Shown: one piece after another, positions 16,343 to 24,622 of the stretch
Layout: the number at the start of each line of letters is the position of its first letter
How positions within the stretch are numbered: position 1 is the first letter of the stretch
Source: Murinocardiopsis flavida
Lineage (GTDB): Bacteria > Actinomycetota > Actinomycetes > Streptosporangiales > Streptosporangiaceae
Assembly: GCF_003014485.1 (NCBI RefSeq)
Contig: NZ_PYGA01000004.1
Span: forward strand, 62,001-126,000
Direction of reading: 5' to 3'
DNA: 64,000 bases
The notes under the pieces: generated by a model
The model's database searches: none
Told to the model about the DNA's origin: nothing
The model's input: the letters and a program-made list of their open reading frames with translations, nothing else
Translations under genes and position numbers: made by a program

Positions 16343-17880
16343 CGCACCACCGACCCGGTCTCCAACGCCGCGGCCAGCCAGCGCCGCAGGCCCTCCGCCG
16401 TCGACCCCCGCCACGCGAGATGGCCGTCGGGGCGGACGAGCAGGGCACCGCTCTCCGGGCACCCCGCACCGGGGTGCAGCACCGCGACCCCGGCCCCCAG
16501 CCGCTCGCGTGCCGCCGCCGCCAACTCCGGCACCGGCGCGGCGTCGGGCGCGAGCAGCACCCACCCGGCGCCGAGCGCCCGGGTGAGCCGCACGGGCGTG
16601 CCGTCGTCGCGGCGGCACTCGCGGTCGGGGATGCGGTCGCCCGGCCGCAGCCCGCCCTTCGCGGTGCGGCCGCCCAGCGGGCCCTTCCGGTAGGTCACCC
16701 AGAGCTGGGACGCTGCCGCGGTCGCCTTGCGCTGCATGGCCGGCATCCCGAGCAGGGGGATGAGCGCGTAGTCGCGCACCAGCCGCGTCACCGCGCCCTC
16801 GCCCACCAGCAGCCTGGTGTTGGTCGTGGTCGTGCTGAGGACCTCGGCCGCCAGGGGGCGCCGTTCGGCGGTGTAGGTGTCGAGCAGCGCGTCGCCGGCC
16901 CGCCCGTGTGAGACGAGCGCCAGCTTCCAGCCCAGGTTCTCGGCGTCGCCGATGCCGGTGTTCATGCCCTGCCCGCCGATGGGGCTGTGGATGTGGGCCG
17001 CGTCGCCCGCGAGGAGTACACGCCCGCAACGGTAGTCGGCGGCGAGGCGGCGGTGGACGCGGAAGACCGAGGTCCACACCGGGTCGGAGACCTTCGGCCC
17101 CGCCTCGCCCGAACGCACGGGGATCAGCTCGGCGAACCGGTCGAGGATCTGCTGCTCGCCGAGCCGCTCGCCGGTCTCGGACGGGGGGAGGTCCGCCATC
17201 AGCCGCCAGAGGTCGCCGGAGCCGTTCCGCTCCTCGTCCTTGGTGCGCATGGGCATCGCGAGCACGAGGCCGTCGCGGTGGAACCACCCGGACGACATCG
17301 AGCGGTCGCGGTCCCAGGTGGCGTGCACGTCGGCCAGCAGGAACCGCTCGACCACGGACACGCCGGGGAAGTCGATCCCCGCGGCCTGCCGGACGGCGCT
17401 GTGCGCGCCGTCGCAGCCGACCACCCGGTCGGCGCGCAGGGGCGGCCCTTCGGCGGTGTGCACGGTCACGCCGTCGGCGTCCTGCTCGACGCCGGTGATC
17501 CGGATGCCCCACTCGACCTCGGTGCCCAGCTCGGCGAGCCGGCGCCGTAGTTCGCCCTCCACCTGCGCCTGGGAGATGAACAGCGCCTGCGACGAGTCCT
17601 CGGCCATCGGCGCGAACCGCATCGTGGTGAGGCGGCGGCCCTGTGCGTGCATGGCTATGCCTTGCGGGGCGAGGGCCTGCTCGGGGAGGTCGCCCAAAGC
17701 GCCGAGCCGGTCGAGGACCTCCACCCCGCGCGCGTGCAGGATGTTCGCGCGCGAGGTGGCCGAGGGCCCGTCCGCGCGGTCCACCACTCGGACGGGGACG
17801 TGCTGTGCGGCGAGTGCGCAGGCCAGCGCGAGTCCCGTGGGACCGGCACCGACGACCAGGACGTTGTTCGGCTCTCTCAT
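16339..17880 (-). CDS. FAD-dependent aromatic monooxygenase
   Basis: 513 residues of the PgaE/rifampicin-monooxygenase/OxyS class of flavin hydroxylases. FAD-binding GAGPTGLALACALA is at residues 10-23, a second motif VVGCDGAHSAVRQ near 145, and LLAGDAAHIHSPIGGQGMNTGIGDAENLGWKLALV near 275-310. A thioredoxin-like C-terminal domain (about 400-513) completes the usual architecture. Such enzymes hydroxylate phenolic or polyketide substrates using NAD(P)H and O2, in biosynthesis or in inactivation of antibiotics such as rifamycins and tetracyclines. Being co-transcribed with a TetR gene and standing outside any biosynthetic cluster suggests inducible detoxification; the substrate is unknown. Confidence 0.85.
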   Translation of the reverse strand: MREPNNVLVVGAGPTGLALACALAAQHVPVRVVDRADGPSATSRANILHARGVEVLDRLGALGDLPEQALAPQGIAMHAQGRRLTTMRFAPMAEDSSQALFISQAQVEGELRRRLAELGTEVEWGIRITGVEQDADGVTVHTAEGPPLRADRVVGCDGAHSAVRQAAGIDFPGVSVVERFLLADVHATWDRDRSMSSGWFHRDGLVLAMPMRTKDEERNGSGDLWRLMADLPPSETGERLGEQQILDRFAELIPVRSGEAGPKVSDPVWTSVFRVHRRLAADYRCGRVLLAGDAAHIHSPIGGQGMNTGIGDAENLGWKLALVSHGRAGDALLDTYTAERRPLAAEVLSTTTTNTRLLVGEGAVTRLVRDYALIPLLGMPAMQRKATAAASQLWVTYRKGPLGGRTAKGGLRPGDRIPDRECRRDDGTPVRLTRALGAGWVLLAPDAAPVPELAAAARERLGAGVAVLHPGAGCPESGALLVRPDGHLAWRGSTAEGLRRWLAAALETGSVVR

Positions 17881-17892
17881 CGCTCCGCTAAT

Positions 17893-17922
17893 TTTGGATA
17901 CGTATACGTTTACGTATCCAAA
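17893..17922. promoter_or_regulatory. TetR operator TTTGGATACGTA-N6-TACGTATCCAAA
   Basis: A perfect dyad with 12-bp arms, 13 bases upstream of the monooxygenase start codon. Its AT-rich character and position over the probable promoter fit a TetR-family repressor site for the monooxygenase-TetR operon. Confidence 0.8.
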
Positions 17923-18293
17923 TTAGCACCGCCGCGCCGACCCCGCCAGGCGGGCCCATGCGGATGCGGCCGGGGCGGGACCGGCACGGCGCGCGGCGGT
18001 GCCTTCTACCGACGAGGTCCAGCCGCCCTGACCGCCGAGCGCGCGGGGCTCTCGCGTGTGCGGGGTGCGGCCGGGGCCGTCACCGGTTTCCCCGGGCCGC
18101 CGGGCGGCGGTGGGCAAGAAAATGGGGTGGACCCGGTGGCCGGTGGCCGCCTAGCTTGGGTGATTCCCTATGTGAGGACCTTGCGCGCATGACGCAGCCT
18201 GCTCTTTAGACCTGACTCTTCTGCACCGCATCGGTCGCCGACCACGCCGTTGGCTCTTTTCCCCATGCTCTTCGTCAGGTCTTCAGAGAGATC
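17923..18293. other. intergenic region without a supported gene
   Basis: 371 bases separate the monooxygenase operator from the DUF1062 gene. Open frames here are arginine- and proline-rich shadows. The last 130 bases drop in GC content and would hold the DUF1062 promoter, but I see no convincing -35/-10 pair. A seven-codon frame at 18190 (ending TAG at 18208-18210) is too short to support. Nothing else stands out. Confidence 0.5.
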
Positions 18294-18854
18294 ATGTCTG
18301 CACATCCTCATACCGTGCTGCCCTGGGCGGTGCGGCGCACCCGCCTGCCCCTGCTCGCCATCCGGTGCGCTGCGTGCCCGTCCGGCCGCGCCTCCACGGG
18401 CAAGGGCCGGTTCCGCGTCAACGCCAACGGCAAGCTCCTCGACGTCTGGCTCCTGGTCAACTGCGTCTCCTGTGACTGGACCGCCAAGCTCACCGTCCAC
18501 GACCGCGTCCCGGTCCGCGCCCTGCCCGCCGACCTGCTGGCCGGGTACACGGCCAACGCGCCGTCCCTCGTCGCCGACACCGTGCTCGACCCGTTGATCG
18601 CCCGGCGCAACCGGTTCGCGCTCGATTGGGACGGGTGCTGGGAGCTCCACGCGCCTCCCGTTGCCGAGGATCCGTGGCCCGCCCACATCGCGGTCGCCTT
18701 CGACGATCCCGTGCCGATCCGCCCCGAACGGCTCATCGCCCGAGGGCTCGGCATCAGCCGCGCCGAGATCGCCCGCCGTGTCAAGATCGACATCCCACTG
18801 AACCGCAGGACGAAGCGGGACTTCTCCTTCGACCTGGTGTGGCCGGTTCACTGA
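18294..18854 (+). CDS. DUF1062 family protein
   Basis: 186 residues. It opens HTVLPWAVRRTRLPLLAIRCAACPSGRASTGKGRFRVNANGKLLDVWLLVNCVSCDWTAKLTVHDRVPVRAL, matching DUF1062, in which two CxxC-like pairs (CAAC and CVSC) form a probable zinc ribbon. The C-terminal part ends ARRVKIDIPLNRRTKRDFSFDLVW, a segment that seems to include a short helix-turn-helix-like stretch (LGISRAEIARRVK). The function of the family is unknown; nucleic-acid or metal binding is a reasonable guess. ATG at 18294 follows AGAGAGATC. It stands alone. Confidence 0.82.
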   Translation: MSAHPHTVLPWAVRRTRLPLLAIRCAACPSGRASTGKGRFRVNANGKLLDVWLLVNCVSCDWTAKLTVHDRVPVRALPADLLAGYTANAPSLVADTVLDPLIARRNRFALDWDGCWELHAPPVAEDPWPAHIAVAFDDPVPIRPERLIARGLGISRAEIARRVKIDIPLNRRTKRDFSFDLVWPVH

Positions 18855-19024
18855 TCCGAGGCGCCGACGAGGCGCCGACCGCCGGGGCGGACCACGGCAC
18901 GGCCGCGGTCCGCCCCGGTCACCGCCGGCCCCCGTTCCCGCCCCGCCCCCGCGCGTCCGCCGGTCGCGCGGGGGCGGGGCGGGCCCTGCCGATGGCGGTC
19001 CCCGGGGATGGCAGGATCGGGGCC

Positions 19025-19564
19025 ATGACGGTGGTGTCGGGTGATTTCACGGTGACAATGGACGAGTTGCGCGCCGTCGCGCGCTTCGTGGCCGAGAGCG
19101 CCCAGGAGGACCTCCCCGTGTTCGAGGAGGCCGTTCCCGACGATCCCCGTCCACGCGCGGCCCTCGACGCCGCATGGCGGTTCGTCCACGGCGCGAACCG
19201 GACCCGGCTGCAACGCGTCACCTCACTCGACGCGCACCGGGCCGCCAAGGACGCGGGCACCGAAGCGGCGCGCCTCGCCGCTCGGTCCGCGGGCGACGCC
19301 GCATCGGCCGCCTACCTGCACCCGATATCGCGGGCCACCCAGGTCGGCCACATCCTGCGCGCCGCGGCGAGCGCCGCGCGCATCGCCGAGTTGAACGCCG
19401 ACGGCGACCCCGCTGCCGCTGACCTGCTGCTCGAACGGGCCCGGCGGCGTGCCACGCCCACACTGGTCGCCGTCCTGTCCCGGTACCCGCCGGCGCCGAC
19501 CGCCAAGAATCGCGTGGCGCACCTCATGAGCGCCTTGGACGCCTCCCTGCGCGCCGCGGACTGA
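19025..19564 (+). CDS. Imm-5-like helical protein
   Basis: 179 residues, almost all helical and alanine-rich. The stretch ESAQEDLPVFEEAVPDDPRPRAALDAAWRFVHGA followed by AHRAAKDAGTEAARLAARSAGDAASAAY resembles the putative immunity-protein fold (Imm-5-like) in which a PDDxRPRxAI motif starts the repeat. Close actinobacterial relatives are, from memory, often labelled 'exonuclease SbcC', which looks like an error because there is no ATPase. No toxin gene is adjacent, so a real immunity role is doubtful. ATG at 19025 is preceded by a weak GGGG stretch. It stands alone in a run of single genes. Confidence 0.6.
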   Translation: MTVVSGDFTVTMDELRAVARFVAESAQEDLPVFEEAVPDDPRPRAALDAAWRFVHGANRTRLQRVTSLDAHRAAKDAGTEAARLAARSAGDAASAAYLHPISRATQVGHILRAAASAARIAELNADGDPAAADLLLERARRRATPTLVAVLSRYPPAPTAKNRVAHLMSALDASLRAAD

Positions 19565-19627
19565 AGAGGACCGATCGCACGAAAACGCCATGGCGGGGCC
19601 TACCGCGGCCTCACTACACTGCCGCGC

Positions 19628-20002
19628 ATGGCATGCCGCATCAGTGAACTGGTCATCGAGGCCGCCGACCCGGAGCGGCTCGCCGACTTCTGGAGCCGGG
19701 TCCTCGGCTACGTCGAACTCGACCGGGAGGACGACGGCAGCATCGAGATCGGGCCGCCCGGCGGCGGCCCGCTGCCCACTCTCGTCCTCAGCCCCAACAG
19801 CACCCCGCGGACCGCGCAGCTGCGGCTGCACATCGACGTCAGCGCCACGGACCGCGACCAGGACGCCGAGCTGGAGCGGCTGCTCGCCCTCGGCGCCAGG
19901 CCCGCCGACGTCGGCCAGACCGGCGCCGAGAGCTGGCACGTCCTGGCCGACCCCGAAGGCAACGAGTTCTGCCTCCTGCGCACCCGGCTCCAGCCCGGCT
20001 GA
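19628..20002 (+). CDS. VOC superfamily (glyoxalase-like) protein
   Basis: 124 residues: ISELVIEAADPERLADFWSRVLGYVELDRE at the start, LRLHIDVSATDRDQDAELERLLALGARPADVG in the middle and WHVLADPEGNEFCLLRT at the end. This is the same small glyoxalase-like type as the protein at 7588-8022 but about 20 residues shorter. The His of RLHIDV and Glu of NEFC are likely ligand positions. The substrate is unknown. ATG at 19628. Confidence 0.82.
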   Translation: MACRISELVIEAADPERLADFWSRVLGYVELDREDDGSIEIGPPGGGPLPTLVLSPNSTPRTAQLRLHIDVSATDRDQDAELERLLALGARPADVGQTGAESWHVLADPEGNEFCLLRTRLQPG

Positions 20003-20060
20003 CCGCGTCCGCCCCGCAGACCCGAGGCCCGGGTGCGGCCGGGGGACCGCCCGGCGGCGG

Positions 20061-20561
20061 TCAGCGTCCGACCGCGCCGTCGATGAGTTCGCGGAGGATG
20101 TCGGCGTGGCCGGCGTGGCGGCCGGTCTCCTCGATCATGTGCGCGAGCGCCCAGCGGACGCTGGGAGCGGGGCGGCCCGGCCGCGGCCGGGGGACCGGCG
20201 CGCCGAGGTCGGCGCACCCGTCGAGGACGGTGTTCGCGCGCCCGACCGTCGCCCGGTAGCGGGCGACGACGTCGGCCGCGCTGTCCGCCGGGTCGGCCCG
20301 GAACGTGGCGGGCCAGTCGGTGACCGCCTCCCCGAGGAAGATCGCGCCCTCGACGCACGTCAGGTGGGTGAGCAGGCCGAGCAGGTTGGTGCCCGACGGC
20401 ACCCCTGCCGTCCGGACCTGCGGTTCGGGAGCGTCCGCGACCTTCGCGGCGATGGAATCCCGGAGGTAGTCGAGGAAGCCGCGCAGGACCGCGGCCTCGC
20501 TGCTGCCGGTGCGGGGCGGCGGGGTGTCGCGGCGGCGGGTGCGGCGGGAGGCGGTGGGCAT
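20061..20561 (-). CDS. DinB/DUF664 family protein
   Basis: 166 residues. After a short Arg/Thr-rich tail comes a four-helix-bundle DinB domain: AAVLRGFLDYLRDSIAAKV, SGTNLLGLLTHLTCVEGAIFLGEAV and the C-terminal WALAHMIEETGRHAGHADILRELIDGAVGR. The three histidines in LTHL, AHM and HAGHAD are the expected metal ligands. Related proteins are thiol-dependent transferases (bacillithiol or mycothiol S-transferases) or are uncharacterised. ATG at 20561 is chosen because longer frames enter the divergent promoter region. Divergent from an XRE-cupin regulator. Confidence 0.82.
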   Translation of the reverse strand: MPTASRRTRRRDTPPPRTGSSEAAVLRGFLDYLRDSIAAKVADAPEPQVRTAGVPSGTNLLGLLTHLTCVEGAIFLGEAVTDWPATFRADPADSAADVVARYRATVGRANTVLDGCADLGAPVPRPRPGRPAPSVRWALAHMIEETGRHAGHADILRELIDGAVGR

Positions 20562-20707
20562 GGTGGTCTCCGTGGTTCGTCGGGCGGCGCGGCGGGAGGT
20601 GATCGGCGGCCCCGGTCGTGCGGGGCGCCGTCCCTTGTCACCAGCGCAGTCTCGCCGGAACCGGCACGATTTGGCACGAGTTCTTGCGGTTCTGGCAAGC
20701 TGGTCGG
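20562..20707. promoter_or_regulatory. divergent promoter region between DinB and XRE-cupin genes
   Basis: The 40 bases before the XRE-cupin start hold GGCACGATTTGGCACGA (GGCACGA at 20661-20667 and 20671-20677) and then CTTGCGGTTCTGGCAAG, an imperfect dyad with CTTGC/GGCAAG ends. TTGC-rich dyads of this sort are usual targets of XRE-cupin regulators, so autoregulation is likely. Confidence 0.45.
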
Positions 20708-21298
20708 ATGGACCGCGCAACGGAAGACGTACTCGACGTGGTGGGGCCGCGGCTGCGTGCGCTGCGCCGCGACCGCGGCATCACCCTCGCCGACCTCGCG
20801 GCGACCACCGGGGTGTCGGAGAGCACCCTGTCGCGGCTGGAGAGCGGCCAGCGCCGGGCGACCCTGGAGCTGCTGCTGCCGCTGTCCCGCACCTACGGCG
20901 TCCCGCTGGACGACCTCGTCGGCGCCCCGAGCACCGGCGACCCCCGGATCCACCTGAAGCCCATCCAGCGGCACGGGATGGTCTTCGTTCCGCTGTCGCG
21001 GCGGCCGGGCGGCACGCACGCGTTCAAGATGATGATCCCCGCTCGGCCGCAACCGCTCGAACCGACCCCGCAGACCCACGAAGGCTGTGAATGGCTGTAC
21101 GTGCTCAACGGGCGCCTGCGGCTGGTGGTCGGCGAGCGCGACCTGATCCTGCCGCCCGGCGAGGCGGCCGAGTTCGACACCTCCGTGCCGCACTGGCTGG
21201 GCAGCGCCGACGGCGGCGCGGTCGAGCTGCTCATCCTGTTCGGCGTGCACGGGATGCGCGCCCACGTGCGCACCGGCCCCGCCTCCGAGCCCCGTTGA
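20708..21298 (+). CDS. XRE-cupin transcriptional regulator
   Basis: 196 residues. The lambda-type HTH is at residues about 12-65 (LRALRRDRGITLADLAATTGVSESTLSRLESGQRRATLELLLPLSRTYGVPLDDLV). A cupin barrel fills residues about 95-185, with HEGCEWLYVLNGRLRLVVGERDLILPPGEAAEFDTSVPHWL; the His, Glu and second His are in the expected ligand positions. Such proteins bind a small ligand in the cupin and regulate neighbouring genes. ATG at 20708. Divergent from the DinB protein. Confidence 0.9.
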   Translation: MDRATEDVLDVVGPRLRALRRDRGITLADLAATTGVSESTLSRLESGQRRATLELLLPLSRTYGVPLDDLVGAPSTGDPRIHLKPIQRHGMVFVPLSRRPGGTHAFKMMIPARPQPLEPTPQTHEGCEWLYVLNGRLRLVVGERDLILPPGEAAEFDTSVPHWLGSADGGAVELLILFGVHGMRAHVRTGPASEPR

Positions 21299-21361
21299 CC
21301 GCTCCCGACCCGCCCGCGGCCGCCCCTCTCCCCGCAGCGGCACACCGGCCGGGGGCGGTGG

Positions 21362-22012
21362 TCAGCGCCGGGTCCCGTCCGCCCGGTCCGCGGCGGGCGG
21401 GGCACCGGCGTCCGTCCGGCCCATCCGGTGCAGCAGCCGGGCCTGCCGCGAAGCCCCGTCGGGGGGCGTTCCATCGGGGGCGCCGAAGAACCGGTGCGTC
21501 GTATCGGCACTGGTGGGGGACTCCCGGAGGGTGGCGTAGATGCGGGCGAGATGCGCGTCGATCCACGCGACGAGGTCGGTGTCGAGGAGGTCGTCCGCTC
21601 CGATCGCCCGCGCCAGGTCCCATGTGTGGACGGCGGCGTCGGTGATGCGGACGGCGAACGCCTGCCGCGCGCCGATCGCGCCCAGCGGGTAGTCGACCTC
21701 GCGGTCCATCGCGCCGGGTGCGGCGAACGCCGCCGCACATGTCCGCGCCGAGCGCGCGAAGGCGCCGAGCGGGTCGTCCCCGAGGGCGTCGGCGTCGCGG
21801 AGCCGCAGGAACTCCCCTGCGCTGCCGCCTTGCACCAGGCGCGCGTAGTCGAGGTTCCCGCGGGCCATGTGGTTGACCAGCCGGCGCACGTCCCAGTCGG
21901 GACAGGGCGTCGGCCAGGCCCACTGCTCGGTCCGGACCAGGCGCAACCGTCGCTCGAACCCCGCGTTGGCACGGTCGAAGCGGTCGAACAGCCCGTCGAA
22001 TACATCGGTCAT
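21362..22012 (-). CDS. TIGR03086-type DinB-like metal-binding protein
   Basis: 216 residues. It begins with the TIGR03086 pattern RFDRANAGFERRLRLVRTEQWAWPTPCPDWDVRRLVNHMARGNLDYARLVQG, where CPDWDVRxLVxHM supplies the first metal histidine. ITDAAVHTWDLARAIGADDLLDTDLVAW supplies the second ligand set. These DinB-superfamily proteins are typical of actinomycetes and are related to mycothiol-dependent maleylpyruvate isomerase; the specific reaction here is unknown. ATG at 22012 gives the family-standard N terminus. Convergent with the XRE-cupin gene, divergent from the DUF899 gene. Confidence 0.87.
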   Translation of the reverse strand: MTDVFDGLFDRFDRANAGFERRLRLVRTEQWAWPTPCPDWDVRRLVNHMARGNLDYARLVQGGSAGEFLRLRDADALGDDPLGAFARSARTCAAAFAAPGAMDREVDYPLGAIGARQAFAVRITDAAVHTWDLARAIGADDLLDTDLVAWIDAHLARIYATLRESPTSADTTHRFFGAPDGTPPDGASRQARLLHRMGRTDAGAPPAADRADGTRR

Positions 22013-22233
22013 GGGCCCGACCCTGCCGCAACGCGGAGCTCGGCGCTGGCGGGTATCCGACACCGCGTGCTCTCCGCCTCGGCCGCGGAGCTGTCGGCCC
22101 GCAGTGGTCGGTGCCGACCCGGCCGGGAACGCCCCGTGGCGCGATGAGTTCCGGCCGGTCCGCGGGTCTGTTCCGGTGACCGTCGCGGGGACGTCCCGCG
22201 GCGCCCCGGAACGCGACACAACGGAGGATTTCC

Positions 22234-23016
22234 ATGACGACCGCGCCCAAGGACCCCGCCGCCGCGCCGCCCGGCCGCCCGCCGGTCGTCGACATGGCCA
22301 CCTGGCAGGCCGCCCGCGACGAACTCCTGGTCCGCGAGAAGGCCCACACCCGCGCGGGCGACGCCATCGCCGCGGCCCGCCGCCGCCTGCCGATGGTGGA
22401 GTTCGACGGGACGGTCGAGGTCGTCGGGCCCGACGGCCCGGTCCCGTTCCTCGACCTGTTCCAGGGCCGCGGCGAACTCCTCGTCTACAAGCACATGTGG
22501 TACGACGGCGCGCCGCACCAGGGGCAGTGCGAGGGCTGCACCGACGCGGTCTGGCACCTGCGCGACGCCGTCTACCTCAACGCCCGCGGCGCGTCGTTCG
22601 CCGTCCTCACCACGGGCCGGTGGGACGAGGTGGCCTCCTTTGTCGGGTTCATGGGCTACACCCAGCCCTGGTACTCGGTGCGCGACGTCGCCGCGCCGGT
22701 CGGCGAGAACATGGGCGACCTCGCCTGCTTCCTGCGCGACGGCGACCGCGTGTTCCTCACCTACACCACCACGGGCCGCGGCATCGAGGCGCTCAACGGG
22801 TCCTTCGGCCTGCTCGACATGACCCCGTACGGCCGCGGCGAGGCGTGGGAGGACAACCCCGAGGGCTGGCCCGAGGGGCGCCACGCGTGCTGGTACTGGC
22901 GCACGGCCGCCGACGGCACCGCCGCCTGGGGCCCGACCAGCCGCCCCGTGCCGCAGTGGACCCGCCCCGGCGCGGACCCCGTGGAGACCCTCGGCAGGCA
23001 GGGCGACCGGCACTGA
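22234..23016 (+). CDS. DUF899 thioredoxin-like protein
   Basis: 260 residues. VDMATWQAARDELLVREKAHTRAGDAIAAARRRLPMVEFDGTVEVVGPDGPVPFLDLFQGRGELLVYKHMW is the diagnostic DUF899 start. The thioredoxin-fold core has CEGCTDAVWHL in the position of the redox CxxC. The C-terminal part carries LLDMTPYGRGEAWEDNPEGWPE. These proteins are predicted dithiol oxidoreductases of unknown substrate. GGAGG lies about 7 bases before the ATG at 22234. Single-gene unit. Confidence 0.88.
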   Translation: MTTAPKDPAAAPPGRPPVVDMATWQAARDELLVREKAHTRAGDAIAAARRRLPMVEFDGTVEVVGPDGPVPFLDLFQGRGELLVYKHMWYDGAPHQGQCEGCTDAVWHLRDAVYLNARGASFAVLTTGRWDEVASFVGFMGYTQPWYSVRDVAAPVGENMGDLACFLRDGDRVFLTYTTTGRGIEALNGSFGLLDMTPYGRGEAWEDNPEGWPEGRHACWYWRTAADGTAAWGPTSRPVPQWTRPGADPVETLGRQGDRH

Positions 23017-23061
23017 CACCGCTGCGCCGGCCCCCGCGGGCCGCCCGCGGGCCGGCGGCCG

Positions 23062-23865
23062 TCATGCCCCCGGGGTGCCGATCCGCCAGTGGTAGCCGTC
23101 GGGGTCGGTGAGGTGGCCGGCGTAGTCGCCCCGGTCGGTCCGGGCCGCTGCGGCGGCGACCCGGCCGCCGGCGGAGTCCGCGGCGGCGAGGAGGCCGTCG
23201 ACGTCCGCGCGGGACGCGGCGGTGTGCGTCAGGACCAGCGCGGAGAAGCCGTCGCCGCGCTCGTCCACACCGGTGTCCTTGGCGAGGGCCTTGCGCGTCA
23301 GCAGGCCCAGGCGGCACGCGCCGTCGGCGACGGCGAAGTCGATGAACTTGTCGCCGTAGTCGTGCCGGACCTTCATGCCCAGCGCCTCGTAGAACGCCTT
23401 GGACGCGTTCGGGTCGGCGACGCCGAGGTAGGCGGCGGTCTCGGTGGGCTTCGGGGGGACGGGGGCGGGGCCCGCGTCCTTCTTCTCGGCGGCGGCCAGC
23501 TTCCAGACGGCCCCGTCCGGCGCCCGGTAGACGGCGGCGAACTCGCCGAAGAACTCCTTCTTCGCCGGTTTGACGACGGTCGCACCGTTGGCGGTCGCGG
23601 CGTCGAGGAGGGCCCTGACCTCGGCCGGTCGGGCGACGATGGCGGACAGGACGTAACCGCGGAATCCCGAGGCCGCCGGGTCCGCGCCGGTCTCGGCCGC
23701 GAGCGCGTCGAGCGCGTGGAGGTCGAGCCGTCCTTTGCCGTGCAGGTCCAGGTCGGCGGTGTGGTCGTGGTCGGTGGCCGCGGCGGAGAACGCCGACGAG
23801 TAGAAGGCGCCCGCGGCCTCCACGTGCGGCACACCGAGAGTGATGGTGTCGAGCGAGAGCGGCAT
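23062..23865 (-). CDS. two-domain VOC protein
   Basis: 267 residues with two vicinal-oxygen-chelate modules. The first starts LDTITLGVPHVEAAGAFYSSAFS and ends at about residue 130 (YRAPDGAVWKLAAAEKK). A Pro/Lys linker follows, then the second (AAYLGVADPNASKAFYEALGMKVRHDYGDKFIDF ... HLTDPDGYHWRIG). The two-domain layout resembles actinobacterial glyoxalases of unknown substrate. AAAGGAACC is placed 6 bases before the ATG at 23865. It is divergent from the DUF1801 gene across a gap holding a perfect 19-bp inverted repeat. Confidence 0.82.
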   Translation of the reverse strand: MPLSLDTITLGVPHVEAAGAFYSSAFSAAATDHDHTADLDLHGKGRLDLHALDALAAETGADPAASGFRGYVLSAIVARPAEVRALLDAATANGATVVKPAKKEFFGEFAAVYRAPDGAVWKLAAAEKKDAGPAPVPPKPTETAAYLGVADPNASKAFYEALGMKVRHDYGDKFIDFAVADGACRLGLLTRKALAKDTGVDERGDGFSALVLTHTAASRADVDGLLAAADSAGGRVAAAAARTDRGDYAGHLTDPDGYHWRIGTPGA

Positions 23866-24010
23866 GGCGTGGTTCCTTTGTGTGGTCAGAGGGCGAAGAG
23901 TCGTGCTGCCGGCGCCTTCGGGTGCGCGGTGCGGCACCGGTGGGCGCGCCGGAGGCGCGGTGGCCGGTGCCGTGCATGGGCACAACGCTACGCAGCGCCA
24001 CCAGGCGCGT

Positions 24011-24091
24011 GCTTCTCGATTCCTGACCGGTCCGGCCGGAGGGGACGGCTCGCAGCGGCACGGGGCGGACATCGGTCAGGAATCGAGAAGC
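24011..24091. repeat. perfect 19-bp inverted repeat, arms 43 bp apart
   Basis: GCTTCTCGATTCCTGACCG at 24011-24029 is exactly reverse-complementary to 24073-24091. The arms lie between the divergent VOC gene (start 23865) and DUF1801 gene (start 24157). The 43-bp spacer is GC-rich. Two oppositely oriented copies of one asymmetric site would suit a regulator acting on both promoters; no regulator gene is adjacent. No direct repeats flank it, so a mobile element is unlikely. Confidence 0.75.
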
Positions 24092-24156
24092 CCCAGGTCG
24101 CCGGCCCCATTAGCGTCGGGACCGCTGGACACGGATCACGGAGGGAGTCGCAGGGT

Positions 24157-24612
24157 ATGAGCGAGAACACCGGTGCGAAAGGCGCGGACGGCTTCTCCGC
24201 GGAGGAGCGCGCCGCCATGAAGGCACGCGCCGAGGAGCTGCGCAACGAGGCCAAGCGCGGTCGCGGCGGCAAGGAGGCCGCCGAAGAGCTGGACGTGCTG
24301 GCGAAGATCGAGGAGATGGCGGCGCCCGACCGCGCGGTGGCCGAACGCATCCATGCCATCGTCACCGCCAACGCCCCGGAACTGGCGCCGAAGCTGTGGT
24401 ACGGGCAGCCGGCCTATGCCAGGAAGGGCACGGTCGTGTGCTTCTTCCGCAGCGGACACACCGACAAGGAGCGGTACTCGGCCCTCGGCTTCACACCCGA
24501 GGCGAACCTCGACGACGCCAGCGGGCTGTGGCCCACGTCCTACGCGGTGACCGAGCTGAGCGGCGACGCCGAGCAGGCGATCGCCGACCTCGTCAAGAAG
24601 GCCGTGAGCTGA
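24157..24612 (+). CDS. DUF1801 domain protein
   Basis: 151 residues. A charged helical N-terminal half (AEERAAMKARAEELRNEAKRGRGGKEAAEELDVLAKIEEM) leads into a DUF1801/YdhG-like domain: IVTANAPELAPKLWYGQPAYARKGTVVCFFRSGHTDKERYSALGFTPEANLDDASGLWPTSYAVTEL. The motif KLWYGxPAY is diagnostic. The family fold is known but its role is not. ATG at 24157 follows GGGAGTCGCAGGG. Ends 10 bases before the convergent TauE-like gene. Confidence 0.85.
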   Translation: MSENTGAKGADGFSAEERAAMKARAEELRNEAKRGRGGKEAAEELDVLAKIEEMAAPDRAVAERIHAIVTANAPELAPKLWYGQPAYARKGTVVCFFRSGHTDKERYSALGFTPEANLDDASGLWPTSYAVTELSGDAEQAIADLVKKAVS

Positions 24613-24622
24613 CCCGCGGCGG

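Noticed and set aside
18190-18210. Short leader peptide MTQPAL before DUF1062
   Set aside because: Seven codons including the stop, with no RBS, repeated codons or following hairpin.
24011-24091. Terminal inverted repeats of a small transposable element
   Set aside because: Only 43 bp between arms, no target-site duplication and no transposase.
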